NCBI GenBank assembly: GCA_913063155.1
Contig: CAJXYU010000003.1
Span: 496,001-560,000 of the forward strand
DNA: 64,000 bases
Origin: an uncultured Desulfovibrio sp.
GTDB lineage: Bacteria > Desulfobacterota > Desulfovibrionia > Desulfovibrionales > Desulfovibrionaceae
Direction of reading: 5' to 3'
Shown: positions 32,458 through 40,837 of the stretch, piece after piece
Layout of the letters: every line of letters starts with the position of its first letter
Position numbering within the stretch: position 1 is the stretch's first letter
The notes under the pieces: generated by a model
Database searches by the model: none
What the model saw: the letters and a program-made list of their open reading frames with translations, nothing else
Told to the model about the DNA's origin: nothing
Made by a program: the position numbers and the translations under genes

Positions 32458-34497
32458 TCATCCCTTCTTGCTGACCAGCCCCGTTCCCGGATCGGCATCA
32501 AGCATGCTTTCGAAATCTTCCGCAGCACTGTCGTAGAGATCAAGCAGCTGATTGCCCCTTTCCAGCTCCAACTCGGTCCTTGGGCCCGGCTTGCCGTAAA
32601 TGGGATCGGTGATGGAGGCCTCGTTGATGATCAACGAGGAAACGCCCGCGTTGAACACGGTCTGGGTTTCCTCACTCCATCTCGTCAGCAGCCCGTCCTC
32701 CTCATCCAGGAGCAGGGACTTGGTGGCCTCGGCGTCTGCTCCAAGAGAGCGGTAGAAGTCGTCGTGGGAAAACCAGAGTGTCTTGTCCGCGCCGGTCTCC
32801 TGCAACCCGATGCCTTCCAGAGCCGCCGCATTGTCCGTAACGGCTTCACGCCATATTTCGGAAGTATCCTCACGCAGCAGGTCCAGATTCCCGACCAGCA
32901 GGGAGCGCAGGTCGTTGTAGGAAGTGACCACGTCCGAGAGGCGGTCCTGCATCACCTGAAGGGGCTCCACCACCGACATGGGGATGACCCCGGCGAAGCT
33001 CTCTTCGATCTCCACGTGCACCCGCCCCTGGTCCAGAGTGATGGGTCCTGCGGCACGTGTGTAGGTCTTGCCCTCGGTGGTTACCGAAGTGTCCGCCCCT
33101 GGTTGGGCGGTCTTCATGTTCAACTCGTCCAGGGGATAACCGGTGGTGAATTGGATTGAATGGGTTCCGCTGCCCGAATCCGTGATGGTCACGGCATTTC
33201 CGGCCAGGGCGTCGGCCTCGCTGAGGGCCAGCTGGATGAGCCGTTCCTCGTCACTCTTGATCACATAATAGGTGGTGTCCGCCGCCAGCGGGGAAGGCAG
33301 AGTGCCGTCCGAGGAAACCGTGAAGGGCGTGCCTGTGCCGACGGCGTCATACTGGTCCTGGGTGAGTTGTATATAATTGTCGCTCAGATCGGTGTTTATC
33401 GAAAACGTACCGTCACCCATGTGAATGCCGCCTGTGATGGACAAGCGCTCTCCCAACTTGGGCGAATTGGCCTCGAATTTGAGGGCGACGCCATCGATGT
33501 ACAACAGCTGGTCTTCCACCTTGTCCGAAAGCAGCGGCCGCTCCACCACCTCGGCCGAAAACATGGTCTGGCTCCCTTCCACGGCGCCCGCCACTCTGTT
33601 GAGCAAGGTTTCCCAGGTGTCGTCCTCGGTCACGGAAAACTCGATGGAGCCGCTCTGTTCGCCCATGCTCCAGTCGAAGGAGTAGACACCTTCATTCAGG
33701 GTCGGGGTGGCGTTGGGGTCGAAGGTATCGGAAAAGAACTGGGTGGGCTTGCCTTCCTTGCCGCTGAAGAGCTGGTAATAATTCAATGAGGCTGGTTCGG
33801 TGGGCACGTTCACCGACGAAAATTCGAATTCGTCCAACAGGTGTCCCTTGGTTTCGGCAAGGGACAGATCCTGATCCTCGCTTCCGGCGTTGACCGCCAA
33901 AAGCAGAGCCGTGCCCGTGGCATTAAGGTCGGGCACCCGGAGCTTGGGAGTGAGTTGGCTGACCACTTCGGCCTGAACCTGAAGCGTGCTGCCGTTGATC
34001 GCGTCGGCAACGGCGTCGATGAGGTCGCCGTTCTTCCAGTCCGACTCCACGTCGATGGAGAATTCCTCGGTGTCGTCGCCGAGAGTCAGCTCGAACTTGT
34101 ACTCGCCGGCACTCAGGTTGGTGTCCGACTCCTCGTTCAATCCACGCGAAAAATACTTGTAGTAGCGGACCGCCTCGCCTTCCTTGCTCACCACTGCGGA
34201 TACATGTTCGGCGAAGTCCTCGTTCCCCACGATGAGCCGCCCGTTGAACAGTGGGTTCGATTTGGGCCACTGAAAGGAATCCAGGCTGTTCCTGAACTGG
34301 GTGAGAACATTTCCCAGGCGAGTGGCCAAGGAATCGCCGGTGCGCCGAAACTTGGCCGCAAGTTGCGCGTTGTCGAACCGTTCCTGCCAGACAGAGCCTT
34401 CAAAGGAGTTCTGAAATGTCCTTTGCAGAGTCAGACGGAGGCTGTCGGAATCGTTATCCGTCGCCCCCAAAGTCAGAATGGTCCTCAGGTCGCTCAA
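32458..34497 (-). CDS. Second FliD-like flagellar protein with a phage-tail-like insert
   Basis: A 679-residue protein. The segment 'QVMQDRLSDVVTSYNDLRSLLVGN' near residue 525 and the coil at the end ('ELERGNQLLDLYDSAAEDFESML') resemble the C-terminal region of FliD. The first 60 residues are amphipathic. Residues about 374-450 ('GTPFTVSSDGTLPSPLAADTTYYVI ... THSIQF') resemble a module common in phage tail and fibre proteins. The start chosen is TTG at 34497, which has GAGGAGAG just upstream; an in-frame TTG at 34539 is possible. It overlaps the 3' end of truA by 44 bases. A filament- or hook-related role is inferred. Confidence 0.7.
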   Translation of the reverse strand: MSDLRTILTLGATDNDSDSLRLTLQRTFQNSFEGSVWQERFDNAQLAAKFRRTGDSLATRLGNVLTQFRNSLDSFQWPKSNPLFNGRLIVGNEDFAEHVSAVVSKEGEAVRYYKYFSRGLNEESDTNLSAGEYKFELTLGDDTEEFSIDVESDWKNGDLIDAVADAINGSTLQVQAEVVSQLTPKLRVPDLNATGTALLLAVNAGSEDQDLSLAETKGHLLDEFEFSSVNVPTEPASLNYYQLFSGKEGKPTQFFSDTFDPNATPTLNEGVYSFDWSMGEQSGSIEFSVTEDDTWETLLNRVAGAVEGSQTMFSAEVVERPLLSDKVEDQLLYIDGVALKFEANSPKLGERLSITGGIHMGDGTFSINTDLSDNYIQLTQDQYDAVGTGTPFTVSSDGTLPSPLAADTTYYVIKSDEERLIQLALSEADALAGNAVTITDSGSGTHSIQFTTGYPLDELNMKTAQPGADTSVTTEGKTYTRAAGPITLDQGRVHVEIEESFAGVIPMSVVEPLQVMQDRLSDVVTSYNDLRSLLVGNLDLLREDTSEIWREAVTDNAAALEGIGLQETGADKTLWFSHDDFYRSLGADAEATKSLLLDEEDGLLTRWSEETQTVFNAGVSSLIINEASITDPIYGKPGPRTELELERGNQLLDLYDSAAEDFESMLDADPGTGLVSKKG

Positions 34498-35260
34498 CGC
34501 ATCTCTCCTCGGCCATGGCCGGATATCGGACGTGCTCAAGACACAGCCCCTGAGCCGGGGCAGTGCCTGGCGCGGCGGTTCTATCCGCTTCGTCTAATAT
34601 TGATCGGATGGTTTCGGAAGAAACTTTACCGCGTCCGGCCTCCACCAGGCAGCCCATGATGTTGCGGACCATCTGTTTGAGAAAGCCGTTCGCGGTGAAG
34701 CGCCAGACCGTCTCGTATTCGCCGACCCCGGGAAAACGCTTCAGTTGCGCCAAGGTCCGCACCGTGCTCTTCACGGGCGTGCCCACGTTCTGGAAGGCCG
34801 AGAAATCGTGCTCGCCCAGTAGTTCGGCGGCGGCCAGCTCCATGGCGTCCACGTCCACCGGCCCACACTGCCAGACAAAATTGCGGCGCTGGGGATGAAT
34901 GAAATCGCGAGTGTGCCACAGGGTGTAGGCATAAGTCTTGGACACGGCGGAATAGCGGGAGTGAAACTGCGAATCCACGATTTCGCAGGAAAGCACGGAA
35001 ATATCTTCGGGAAGCAGGCTGTTGAGCGCCCTGCGCCATGGCACTGTAGCCCTGGAATCGGGAACGTCAAAATGGCAGACTTGACCGAGGGCGTGCACAC
35101 CGCTGTCGGTGCGGCCCGAACCGTGCACCCTCACCGGTGCGGTCACGATGCGGGAAACAGCCGCCTCCAGTTCTCCCTGCACGGTGCGATCCCTGGGTTG
35201 AAGCTGCCAACCGCGGAAGCCGGTGCCGTCGTAGGCCAGCGTCAAACGTATGCGGGGCAC
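34454..35260 (-). CDS. truA: tRNA pseudouridine synthase A
   Basis: A 268-residue enzyme that makes pseudouridine at positions 38-40 of the tRNA anticodon stem. The catalytic aspartate is D52 in 'GSGRTDSGVHALGQ'. Other family segments are 'LAYDGTGFRGWQLQP' at the start and 'FTANGFLKQMVRNIMGCLVEAGRGK' later. It starts three bases after the motE-like gene's stop and overlaps the FliD-like gene, so it is embedded in a flagellar operon. Confidence 0.96.
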   Translation of the reverse strand: MPRIRLTLAYDGTGFRGWQLQPRDRTVQGELEAAVSRIVTAPVRVHGSGRTDSGVHALGQVCHFDVPDSRATVPWRRALNSLLPEDISVLSCEIVDSQFHSRYSAVSKTYAYTLWHTRDFIHPQRRNFVWQCGPVDVDAMELAAAELLGEHDFSAFQNVGTPVKSTVRTLAQLKRFPGVGEYETVWRFTANGFLKQMVRNIMGCLVEAGRGKVSSETIRSILDEADRTAAPGTAPAQGLCLEHVRYPAMAEERCVERPEDHSDFGGDG

Positions 35261-35263
35261 GGA

Positions 35264-35920
35264 CTACTTGTCCTCAAAGGGAATCTGGAGCCTCGTCAGG
35301 GCCTCGGAGAACTGGGCAGCCTTCTTGGCCTCCACAAATGTCAGGATCTCGCCAGCAGTGCGGCCGCGCATGCCCGACAAAACCTTGACGGCCAGATCTT
35401 CGTCCATGTTCTCCAGAATTTTGGCGGCCTGCTTGGCCTTGGTGCTGGAAAGCATATCCACGAGTTGCTTGACCTTCTTGTCCTTGGTAGCCTTGGCCTC
35501 CTCAAGCATGCCCTTGATTTCGTCACGCAGCTTGGTCAGCCGTTTGGTCTCGGCTTCCACAAAGGCCTTGAGCTCTTCGTTGTTGCGGCGCTCGATGGCG
35601 ATCTGTTCCTGTAGCTTCTTGAGAGCCTTCCAGTCGTCAGGCAGGTCCTCGGCACCGGAGGCCTTTGCCGCGGTGCCTTTGCCGTTTTTCTTGGCGGCAG
35701 AAGATTTTTCGGCCGACTTGTCAGCCTGCTTGGATTCAGCAGGCTTGTCCGACTGGGCCATGGCCTTGGTGGGGGTGGCAAGTTCGATGGCGGATTCGGG
35801 AAGCACGGCTTCCGCCACATCGAGTGTCACGGAATCGACGCTCAACAAACCGAACAAGGCAAGCTTCAGCAGGGCCAGAAAAACCAGACTCAGCAGGATT
35901 CTAGAAATCCTTACGTTCAT
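35264..35920 (-). CDS. MotE-like flagellar protein with MgtE_N-type C-terminus
   Basis: A 218-residue protein: one N-terminal membrane helix (about 5-28), a Lys/Ala/Ser-rich linker (50-95), a coiled coil (about 95-150) and a C-terminal domain of the MgtE_N type ('VKQLVDMLSSTKAKQAAKILENMDEDLAVKVLSGMRGRTAGEIL'), as in MotE/FliG-like proteins. MotE acts as a chaperone for the MotC stator component in rhizobia; in Desulfovibrionaceae this gene regularly follows fliJ. The start at 35920 overlaps the fliJ end by 20 bases. Confidence 0.78.
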   Translation of the reverse strand: MNVRISRILLSLVFLALLKLALFGLLSVDSVTLDVAEAVLPESAIELATPTKAMAQSDKPAESKQADKSAEKSSAAKKNGKGTAAKASGAEDLPDDWKALKKLQEQIAIERRNNEELKAFVEAETKRLTKLRDEIKGMLEEAKATKDKKVKQLVDMLSSTKAKQAAKILENMDEDLAVKVLSGMRGRTAGEILTFVEAKKAAQFSEALTRLQIPFEDK

Positions 35921-36338
35921 ACCGAATCGTTGCCATTTCGTCGTTTTCTTTCTGTTCCCGGAGGTTTTCCTCTTCATAGTGCTTCCTTGCCTGATTTTCC
36001 TTGAGCTTCTCCAACAGCTTCCGATCCCTGGAACGCCGAACCGCTTCCTCCCTGGCCTTATGCAACATCAAGGCCAACTCCCGCAAGCGTCCCCGCGCCA
36101 CCGCCAGGTCCGTCTCCAGGGCGTCCTTGTACTGCCGCCACAGCCACATGTCGCCCGGAGACTTCGTGGCCTCCTGCTGCTTGGCCCTGTGGGCCTCCAG
36201 CCGACCTTCGACATCCTTCACGAGAGCTTCCTGCTCGCCATGGACCGCCTTGGCCCGCGCCAGGGCTCCCTTTGCCTGGTCCTCCAGTTGGCCCCGGTAG
36301 TCCAGCACCTTTTCAAGCTTGAATCGAAACGGGCTCAT
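35901..36338 (-). CDS. fliJ: Flagellar export protein FliJ
   Basis: A 145-residue all-helical, highly charged protein: 'FRFKLEKVLDYRGQLEDQAKGALARAKAVHGEQEAL' at the N-terminus is the FliJ signature, and the rest is a long antiparallel coiled coil. FliJ links the export ATPase FliI to the export gate. It heads the minus-strand group fliJ - motE-like - truA - FliD-like. fliI would be expected upstream but is not here; instead a small four-cysteine protein follows. Confidence 0.88.
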   Translation of the reverse strand: MSPFRFKLEKVLDYRGQLEDQAKGALARAKAVHGEQEALVKDVEGRLEAHRAKQQEATKSPGDMWLWRQYKDALETDLAVARGRLRELALMLHKAREEAVRRSRDRKLLEKLKENQARKHYEEENLREQKENDEMATIRYERKDF

Positions 36339-36386
36339 ATCACTCTTCCCTCAGGATTTTCCAAAGAGCGCCAAACGTCGAAAGCG

Positions 36387-36557
36387 CTAGCCCTTATGGG
36401 CGGCCTGACCTGCCAGGCCACAGTACCCTTTCGACTTGGACTCGTCGGTCCAGCGCCACATCATACACTGTGTCACCAGGCAGGTTTTCATTTTGTCGTC
36501 ACTGGTCTTCAGCATGGGGCAGAACTTGAACTTGGCTTCGTTTTCGGAAAGAACCAT
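36387..36557 (-). CDS. Small four-cysteine protein
   Basis: A 56-residue protein with the pattern CP-x11-C-x4-C-x14-C (KFCPML ... TCLVTQCMMWRW ... GYCGLAG). Four cysteines spaced like this suggest a zinc or iron-sulfur site. The start at 36557 has an excellent SD (GGGAGGG). I do not recognise a characterised family. It stands alone between fliJ and a terminator. Confidence 0.72.
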   Translation of the reverse strand: MVLSENEAKFKFCPMLKTSDDKMKTCLVTQCMMWRWTDESKSKGYCGLAGQAAHKG

Positions 36558-36586
36558 ACACCCTCCCAAGGCGGTGGAGATTGAAA

Positions 36587-36614
36587 AGGGCGCGCCGGTC
36601 AGCCGACGCGCCCT
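36587..36614 (-). terminator. Terminator after the 444-aa secreted protein gene
   Basis: An 8-bp stem AGGGCGCG / CGCGCCCT (36587-36594 with 36607-36614) with an inner CGG-TCAG-CCG stem, followed on the minus strand by TTTC. Confidence 0.85.
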
Positions 36615-36640
36615 GATTGTAGCAATATCCAGGCCGGTGT

Positions 36641-37975
36641 CTAGCCGCCCTTCTGGGGCTCCGCCTCTTCGGCCGAAGCTGCATCCGAAACCTCGGAAGG
36701 AGCCTCTTCCGGCGCCTTGACCAAGGTATCCTTATCCGTCAGCTGCGGTTCGGCCTCGGTCACGGACGTACCGCACATGTCCACATAAGTGTCCATGCCC
36801 AGCAGGCATTTGAGCTTCTGCAGCACCAGAATACCGATGCGTTGCTCGCGGTCCAGCACATTGGCATAACCGCCGTCGGCCAACACCTTCTGGAATTCGG
36901 ACGTGTCCAGGGGCTCGGCATTCTTGTTCAGAGTCTCGAAAGTCCGGGCATAGACCTTGACCTTGGCGTCAATGACATCATCGGGCAAATCGCGGATGCC
37001 CTGGATCATACCCGCCAGCTCTCCGCTGGACGGAAGCTGGTCGGATTCCAGCACCTTCTTGAAACTTTCCGCAAAGCGCAGGCTTCCTTCATAGATGTGC
37101 TTGCGCTTGACCACGTTGAGTCCTGTCCAACCGGCCTTGAGCCATTTGAAAAGCACGTCGCGGGTCTTGTTTTCCGCATTTTCCACGAAGACCTGCACCG
37201 AGTAGGACGAATACATGTAGGTATCCATCCAGCTGATGAGTCCCTTGTCCAGGCCTTCGATACCGGAATAGAAGTAGACCCAGTTCTGATCGTCGAGGAT
37301 TGCGCCCTTGCGACCCACGTCGGACTTGCCGTCCTGGTCGGTGACCGAGATAAGCACGTTCCTGCCGTTGTGCTTCATGAGCACCACCAACCGGAACATG
37401 TCATAAAAATAGTAGGCTCCGGCAAAGGAATCGGGCGTGTTGCTCTCGTATTCCTTGCCCCAGAGGACCACAGGCTTGTCCAGGCCGGGCAGATAGTCCC
37501 AGAGATTCTTTTTCAGGGAAAGAATGTCGCTCCCCTTTTCCCAGCCGCTCAGGCGCAGAACACTGGGCACGATGACGTAGTTGGGGATGGCCGGATTGTA
37601 GAGGTACTCCAGCACCCGCTTGAGTCCCACGTCCAAGTCCATGCGCATGACCGCCCCTCGGCCGCCTCGGCGCTTGGGTTCATAGTCTTTGGGGTCTTCG
37701 TCGCAGTTGGCGACAAAATCGATGATGGGAGCGACGGCGGCGGGATCAAAGGCGCCGCCCGGTTTCCTGACCAGATCGAAAAGATGTGTAAAGCCCGCTT
37801 CTATATCCTTGGAAAGCGGGGTGGATTCCTTTTTGAGCTTCACTTCACGCGGCTCGGCGTCAGCTATTCCGGGAAGAAACAGCCCGAAAACAAACAAAAT
37901 CAATACTATTCCGGCCTGCCGGGGCAGCCGGGAAATCAAAGGACTGGACGGGCCAGCCGTCTTTTTCGCAATCAT
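36641..37975 (-). CDS. Secreted hypothetical protein, Desulfovibrionaceae type
   Basis: A 444-residue protein with a signal sequence (membrane segment about 22-38, 'IVLILFVFGLFLPGIADAEP', cleavage after ADA). The body is alpha/beta with 'YYFYDMFRLVVLMKHNGRNVLISVTDQDGKSDVGRKGAILDDQNWVYFYSG' and two cysteines near 395-410; the last 40 residues are Glu/Ala-rich. I recognise no characterised domain. A terminator follows, so it is transcribed alone. Confidence 0.68.
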   Translation of the reverse strand: MIAKKTAGPSSPLISRLPRQAGIVLILFVFGLFLPGIADAEPREVKLKKESTPLSKDIEAGFTHLFDLVRKPGGAFDPAAVAPIIDFVANCDEDPKDYEPKRRGGRGAVMRMDLDVGLKRVLEYLYNPAIPNYVIVPSVLRLSGWEKGSDILSLKKNLWDYLPGLDKPVVLWGKEYESNTPDSFAGAYYFYDMFRLVVLMKHNGRNVLISVTDQDGKSDVGRKGAILDDQNWVYFYSGIEGLDKGLISWMDTYMYSSYSVQVFVENAENKTRDVLFKWLKAGWTGLNVVKRKHIYEGSLRFAESFKKVLESDQLPSSGELAGMIQGIRDLPDDVIDAKVKVYARTFETLNKNAEPLDTSEFQKVLADGGYANVLDREQRIGILVLQKLKCLLGMDTYVDMCGTSVTEAEPQLTDKDTLVKAPEEAPSEVSDAASAEEAEPQKGG

Positions 37976-38175
37976 TTAGTATCCTTGTATTTTTTTACAG
38001 CTTCACCGCATAACGCATACAGATTTGAGAATAGGCATCATCCTTACCCTTGGCAAGAGACGAATGGCAAGGCTTTTTCGCCGACTCGCGCCTTTTTGCC
38101 TCGCAAAAAAAATATACCTCCGTCTTATTAGACGGTTCCGAACACCCAAAAGGTGACAAGCAACATATGAAAAGA

Positions 38176-39339
38176 TTATTTTTTTCGAAATCCGAGCAAT
38201 TCGGCCCGGGTCAAGGCACCCTTGCCGAACTTCTCCCTGATGGCGTCCACAGCCTTGTCCAGCTTGTCGGTCTCCTGCTTCTGGGACTCTTCCAACAAGG
38301 ACATCTGCCGGGGCTTTTCCCCGAAATTGGAGACCCCCACTCCGATGAGGCGCACGGGTCGCCGCAGTTCCACTTCGGCCAACAACTGCACGGCCACGTC
38401 AAAAATGGCGGCGGTATTGTCCGTGGCCTGCTCCAGGCTGCGGCTACGAGTGATCTGTTTGAAATCCGAAAATTTAACCTTGAGGGTCACAGTGCGCCCC
38501 TTGAAACCGTGCCGCCGCAGGTCGGCCCCCACCCGCTCGGACTGGGCCAAAAGCCACTTCCGCAACAACATTCGGTCGCAAGTGTCCTCATGAAAGGTGT
38601 TTTCCGCACTGGTGGACTTGGTTTCGCTCACCGGTTCCACGGGATTGGGGTCGATGCCCCGAGCGCGATCAAAAAGAATTCCCCCATACCGTCCCAAGCG
38701 CCCTTCCCAATGGTCCCGACCATGGAGAAGCAGGTCTCCGGCCTTGCGAACGCCGAAGCGCTTCAGCCCCTCCTGCATCTTCTTACCCACACCCGGAATT
38801 TTGGCCACGGGGAGTTCGCACAGAAACTCCTTTACCTGTTCAGGGTAAATGATGCTCATCCCATCCGGCTTGTCCAGGTCCGATGCGATCTTGGCCAGGA
38901 AGCGTATGGGCGCCGCGCCCACCGAGCAGGTCAGCCCGGTTTCCTCTTTGACGCGGTTCTTGATCATGCGGCCGATCTTCCCGATGGGCCCGAAGAGCCG
39001 CTCCAGCCCGGTGGCGTCCAGGTAGGCCTCATCCACGCTGGCCTGCTCCACCACGGGAGAAAACTCGTGAAGCACGGCCATGACTTTTCGGGACAGCTCC
39101 TTGTATCGCCCCATGCGGCCCGGCACCAGAATCAGATCCGGGCAAAGCTGACGGGCCTTGACCACGCTGAGCGCAGAACGCACGCCGAACTTTCGGGCCT
39201 CGTAGGACGCGGCCGAACACACGCCGCGGTCGCTCGAACCGCCCACGGCCACGGGCTTTCCACGCAACTCGGGGTTGTCCAACTGTTCCACGGACGCAAA
39301 AAAAGCGTCCATATCGATGTGCATGATCCAGGTCTGCAA
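38176..39339 (-). CDS. dinB: DNA polymerase IV (Y family)
   Basis: A 387-residue translesion polymerase. 'MHIDMDAFFASVEQ' supplies the first metal-binding Asp residues, 'VEQASVDEAYLDATG' the catalytic SxDE pair, and 'ELPVAKIPGVGKKMQEGLKRFG' the helix-hairpin-helix of the thumb. The little-finger domain runs from about 245 and a beta-clamp-binding-like QMSLL is near 343. The start is taken as TTG at 39339, which has GGAGG seven bases upstream (LQTWIMHIDM); ATG at 39324 is the alternative. Confidence 0.95.
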   Translation of the reverse strand: MQTWIMHIDMDAFFASVEQLDNPELRGKPVAVGGSSDRGVCSAASYEARKFGVRSALSVVKARQLCPDLILVPGRMGRYKELSRKVMAVLHEFSPVVEQASVDEAYLDATGLERLFGPIGKIGRMIKNRVKEETGLTCSVGAAPIRFLAKIASDLDKPDGMSIIYPEQVKEFLCELPVAKIPGVGKKMQEGLKRFGVRKAGDLLLHGRDHWEGRLGRYGGILFDRARGIDPNPVEPVSETKSTSAENTFHEDTCDRMLLRKWLLAQSERVGADLRRHGFKGRTVTLKVKFSDFKQITRSRSLEQATDNTAAIFDVAVQLLAEVELRRPVRLIGVGVSNFGEKPRQMSLLEESQKQETDKLDKAVDAIREKFGKGALTRAELLGFRKK

Positions 39340-39344
39340 GAAAT

Positions 39345-39405
39345 GCCTCCGGCAGCCAAGGAGCCTAAATAAAAGGTTTCTTGGGCTCTCCAAAATTCTT
39401 CAGCA
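39345..39405. repeat. GCCTCCGGC-type intergenic repeat, copy 2
   Basis: Starts GCCTCCGGCAGCCAAGG on the plus strand and includes AAAAGGTTTCTTGGG, like the copy at 14576. It supplies the SD of dinB. It lacks the clean hairpin of the first copy. Confidence 0.55.
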
Positions 39406-39475
39406 ATTGCTTCGCCATGTTTAGCATAATAAAACAGGAGACAGGCATCAAGAAAAGGAAGGGAAGAACGACGGA

Positions 39476-40837
39476 TTATCTGGAAGCAAAGTCGACAAAA
39501 GACCGGGCGACATTCCCGCTGCCGAAATGCAGATGCACGTAGGAACCCAGCGTATTGCCGACCAGAAACCCCTCGGGAGTGTCGCGCGGCCCCTTTCGGT
39601 CCCGAAGGAAGTAGATGGCGTGCATGGCTTCCTGCGCAAGAGGCTCCTCGATGGCCGAATAGTGGAACTCGTGCCCCCGCGCCAGGGTGCCGACCGGACC
39701 CAACAGGGAGTCGGCCGAGGTCTCCACCGCACGATAGCCCAGAGCGCGAAAACGTTCGTTCATGATCGCCCGCACCGGAAAGAGCCCGGTCATGGCGAAA
39801 CGGCCCTGCTCGCGGTTGACGATGTCGCGCATAAGATACATGAATCCGCCGCACTCGGCGTAGATGGGTCTGCCCGACTCGTGAAAGGCCCGAACCTGTT
39901 TCTTCATGCGCGTGTTCTGACTGAGTTCGAAGGCGTAGAGCTCCGGATAGCCGCCGCCATAGTAGAGGGCGTCCAGATCTTCGGGCAACTTCTTGTCCCG
40001 CATGGGAGAAAATTCCACCAGTTCGGCACCGGCCTGTCTGAGCAAGCGCAGATTCTCGGCATAGTAGAAACAGAACGCCTCGTCCCGGGCAACGCCCAGC
40101 CGGACCCGAGGTTCCGGCAGGTCCGGATCGTTTGGCGGGGCGATCTCAACCTCGGGAATGGCGCTGAGGAGAACGTTCAGGTCAAGGCAACCATCCACCC
40201 AGTCGGCCAACCGCTCGTAGCGGGACTCGTCTTCCTCTTCGTCCGCCGTGTGCAACCCGAGATGACGCGAAGAAAAACCGATCTCCTCCTCGCGCTTCAG
40301 ACAGCCCAACACAGGGACATCCGGCAGGAGGCCCATGGCGTCGCGCAGAAGGCCGGCGTGGGATTCACTGCCCACCCGATTGAAAATGACCCCCGCCACC
40401 TGCACATCCGGATCGAAGCCGACATACCCGCCGACCAAAGCTGCTGCGGACCGGGCCATTGCCCGAGCATCCACCACCAGGACCACGGGCAGCCCGAGCT
40501 GCTTGGCCATATGGGCGGTGCTGCCATCTTCCCGCGTACCGGAATAACCGTCATGCAGCCCCATGACGCCTTCCACCAGCGCCAGGTCGCAACCGGCGGC
40601 ATAGCGGTGGAAGATATCCCTGTTGATGCCGGGTGAAAGCATCCATCCGTCCAGATTGTGGCTGATGCGGCCACAAGCGCGGGTATGGTGCCCGGGATCG
40701 ATAAAATCGGGACCGCACTTGTAGGGCTGGACCGTATTGCCCTGACGGCTCAAGGCGCGCATGAGCCCAAGGGACACCGAGGTCTTGCCGCAACCGCTGT
40801 GGGTCCCGGCTATGACGCAGGCCCGGATTTTCTTCAT
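39476..40837 (-). CDS. cbiA: Cobyrinate a,c-diamide synthase
   Basis: A 453-residue two-domain amidase. The N-terminal ATPase has a P-loop-like GTHSGCGKTS (11-20) and 'KCGPDFIDPGHH' (40-51). The C-terminal glutamine amidotransferase domain has 'YYGGGYPELYA' and the nucleophile C329 in 'YAECGGFMYL'. It amidates the a and c side chains of cobyrinate in B12 synthesis. The start overlaps the TPR gene's stop by four bases (ATGA), so the two are co-translated. Confidence 0.95.
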   Translation of the reverse strand: MKKIRACVIAGTHSGCGKTSVSLGLMRALSRQGNTVQPYKCGPDFIDPGHHTRACGRISHNLDGWMLSPGINRDIFHRYAAGCDLALVEGVMGLHDGYSGTREDGSTAHMAKQLGLPVVLVVDARAMARSAAALVGGYVGFDPDVQVAGVIFNRVGSESHAGLLRDAMGLLPDVPVLGCLKREEEIGFSSRHLGLHTADEEEDESRYERLADWVDGCLDLNVLLSAIPEVEIAPPNDPDLPEPRVRLGVARDEAFCFYYAENLRLLRQAGAELVEFSPMRDKKLPEDLDALYYGGGYPELYAFELSQNTRMKKQVRAFHESGRPIYAECGGFMYLMRDIVNREQGRFAMTGLFPVRAIMNERFRALGYRAVETSADSLLGPVGTLARGHEFHYSAIEEPLAQEAMHAIYFLRDRKGPRDTPEGFLVGNTLGSYVHLHFGSGNVARSFVDFASR

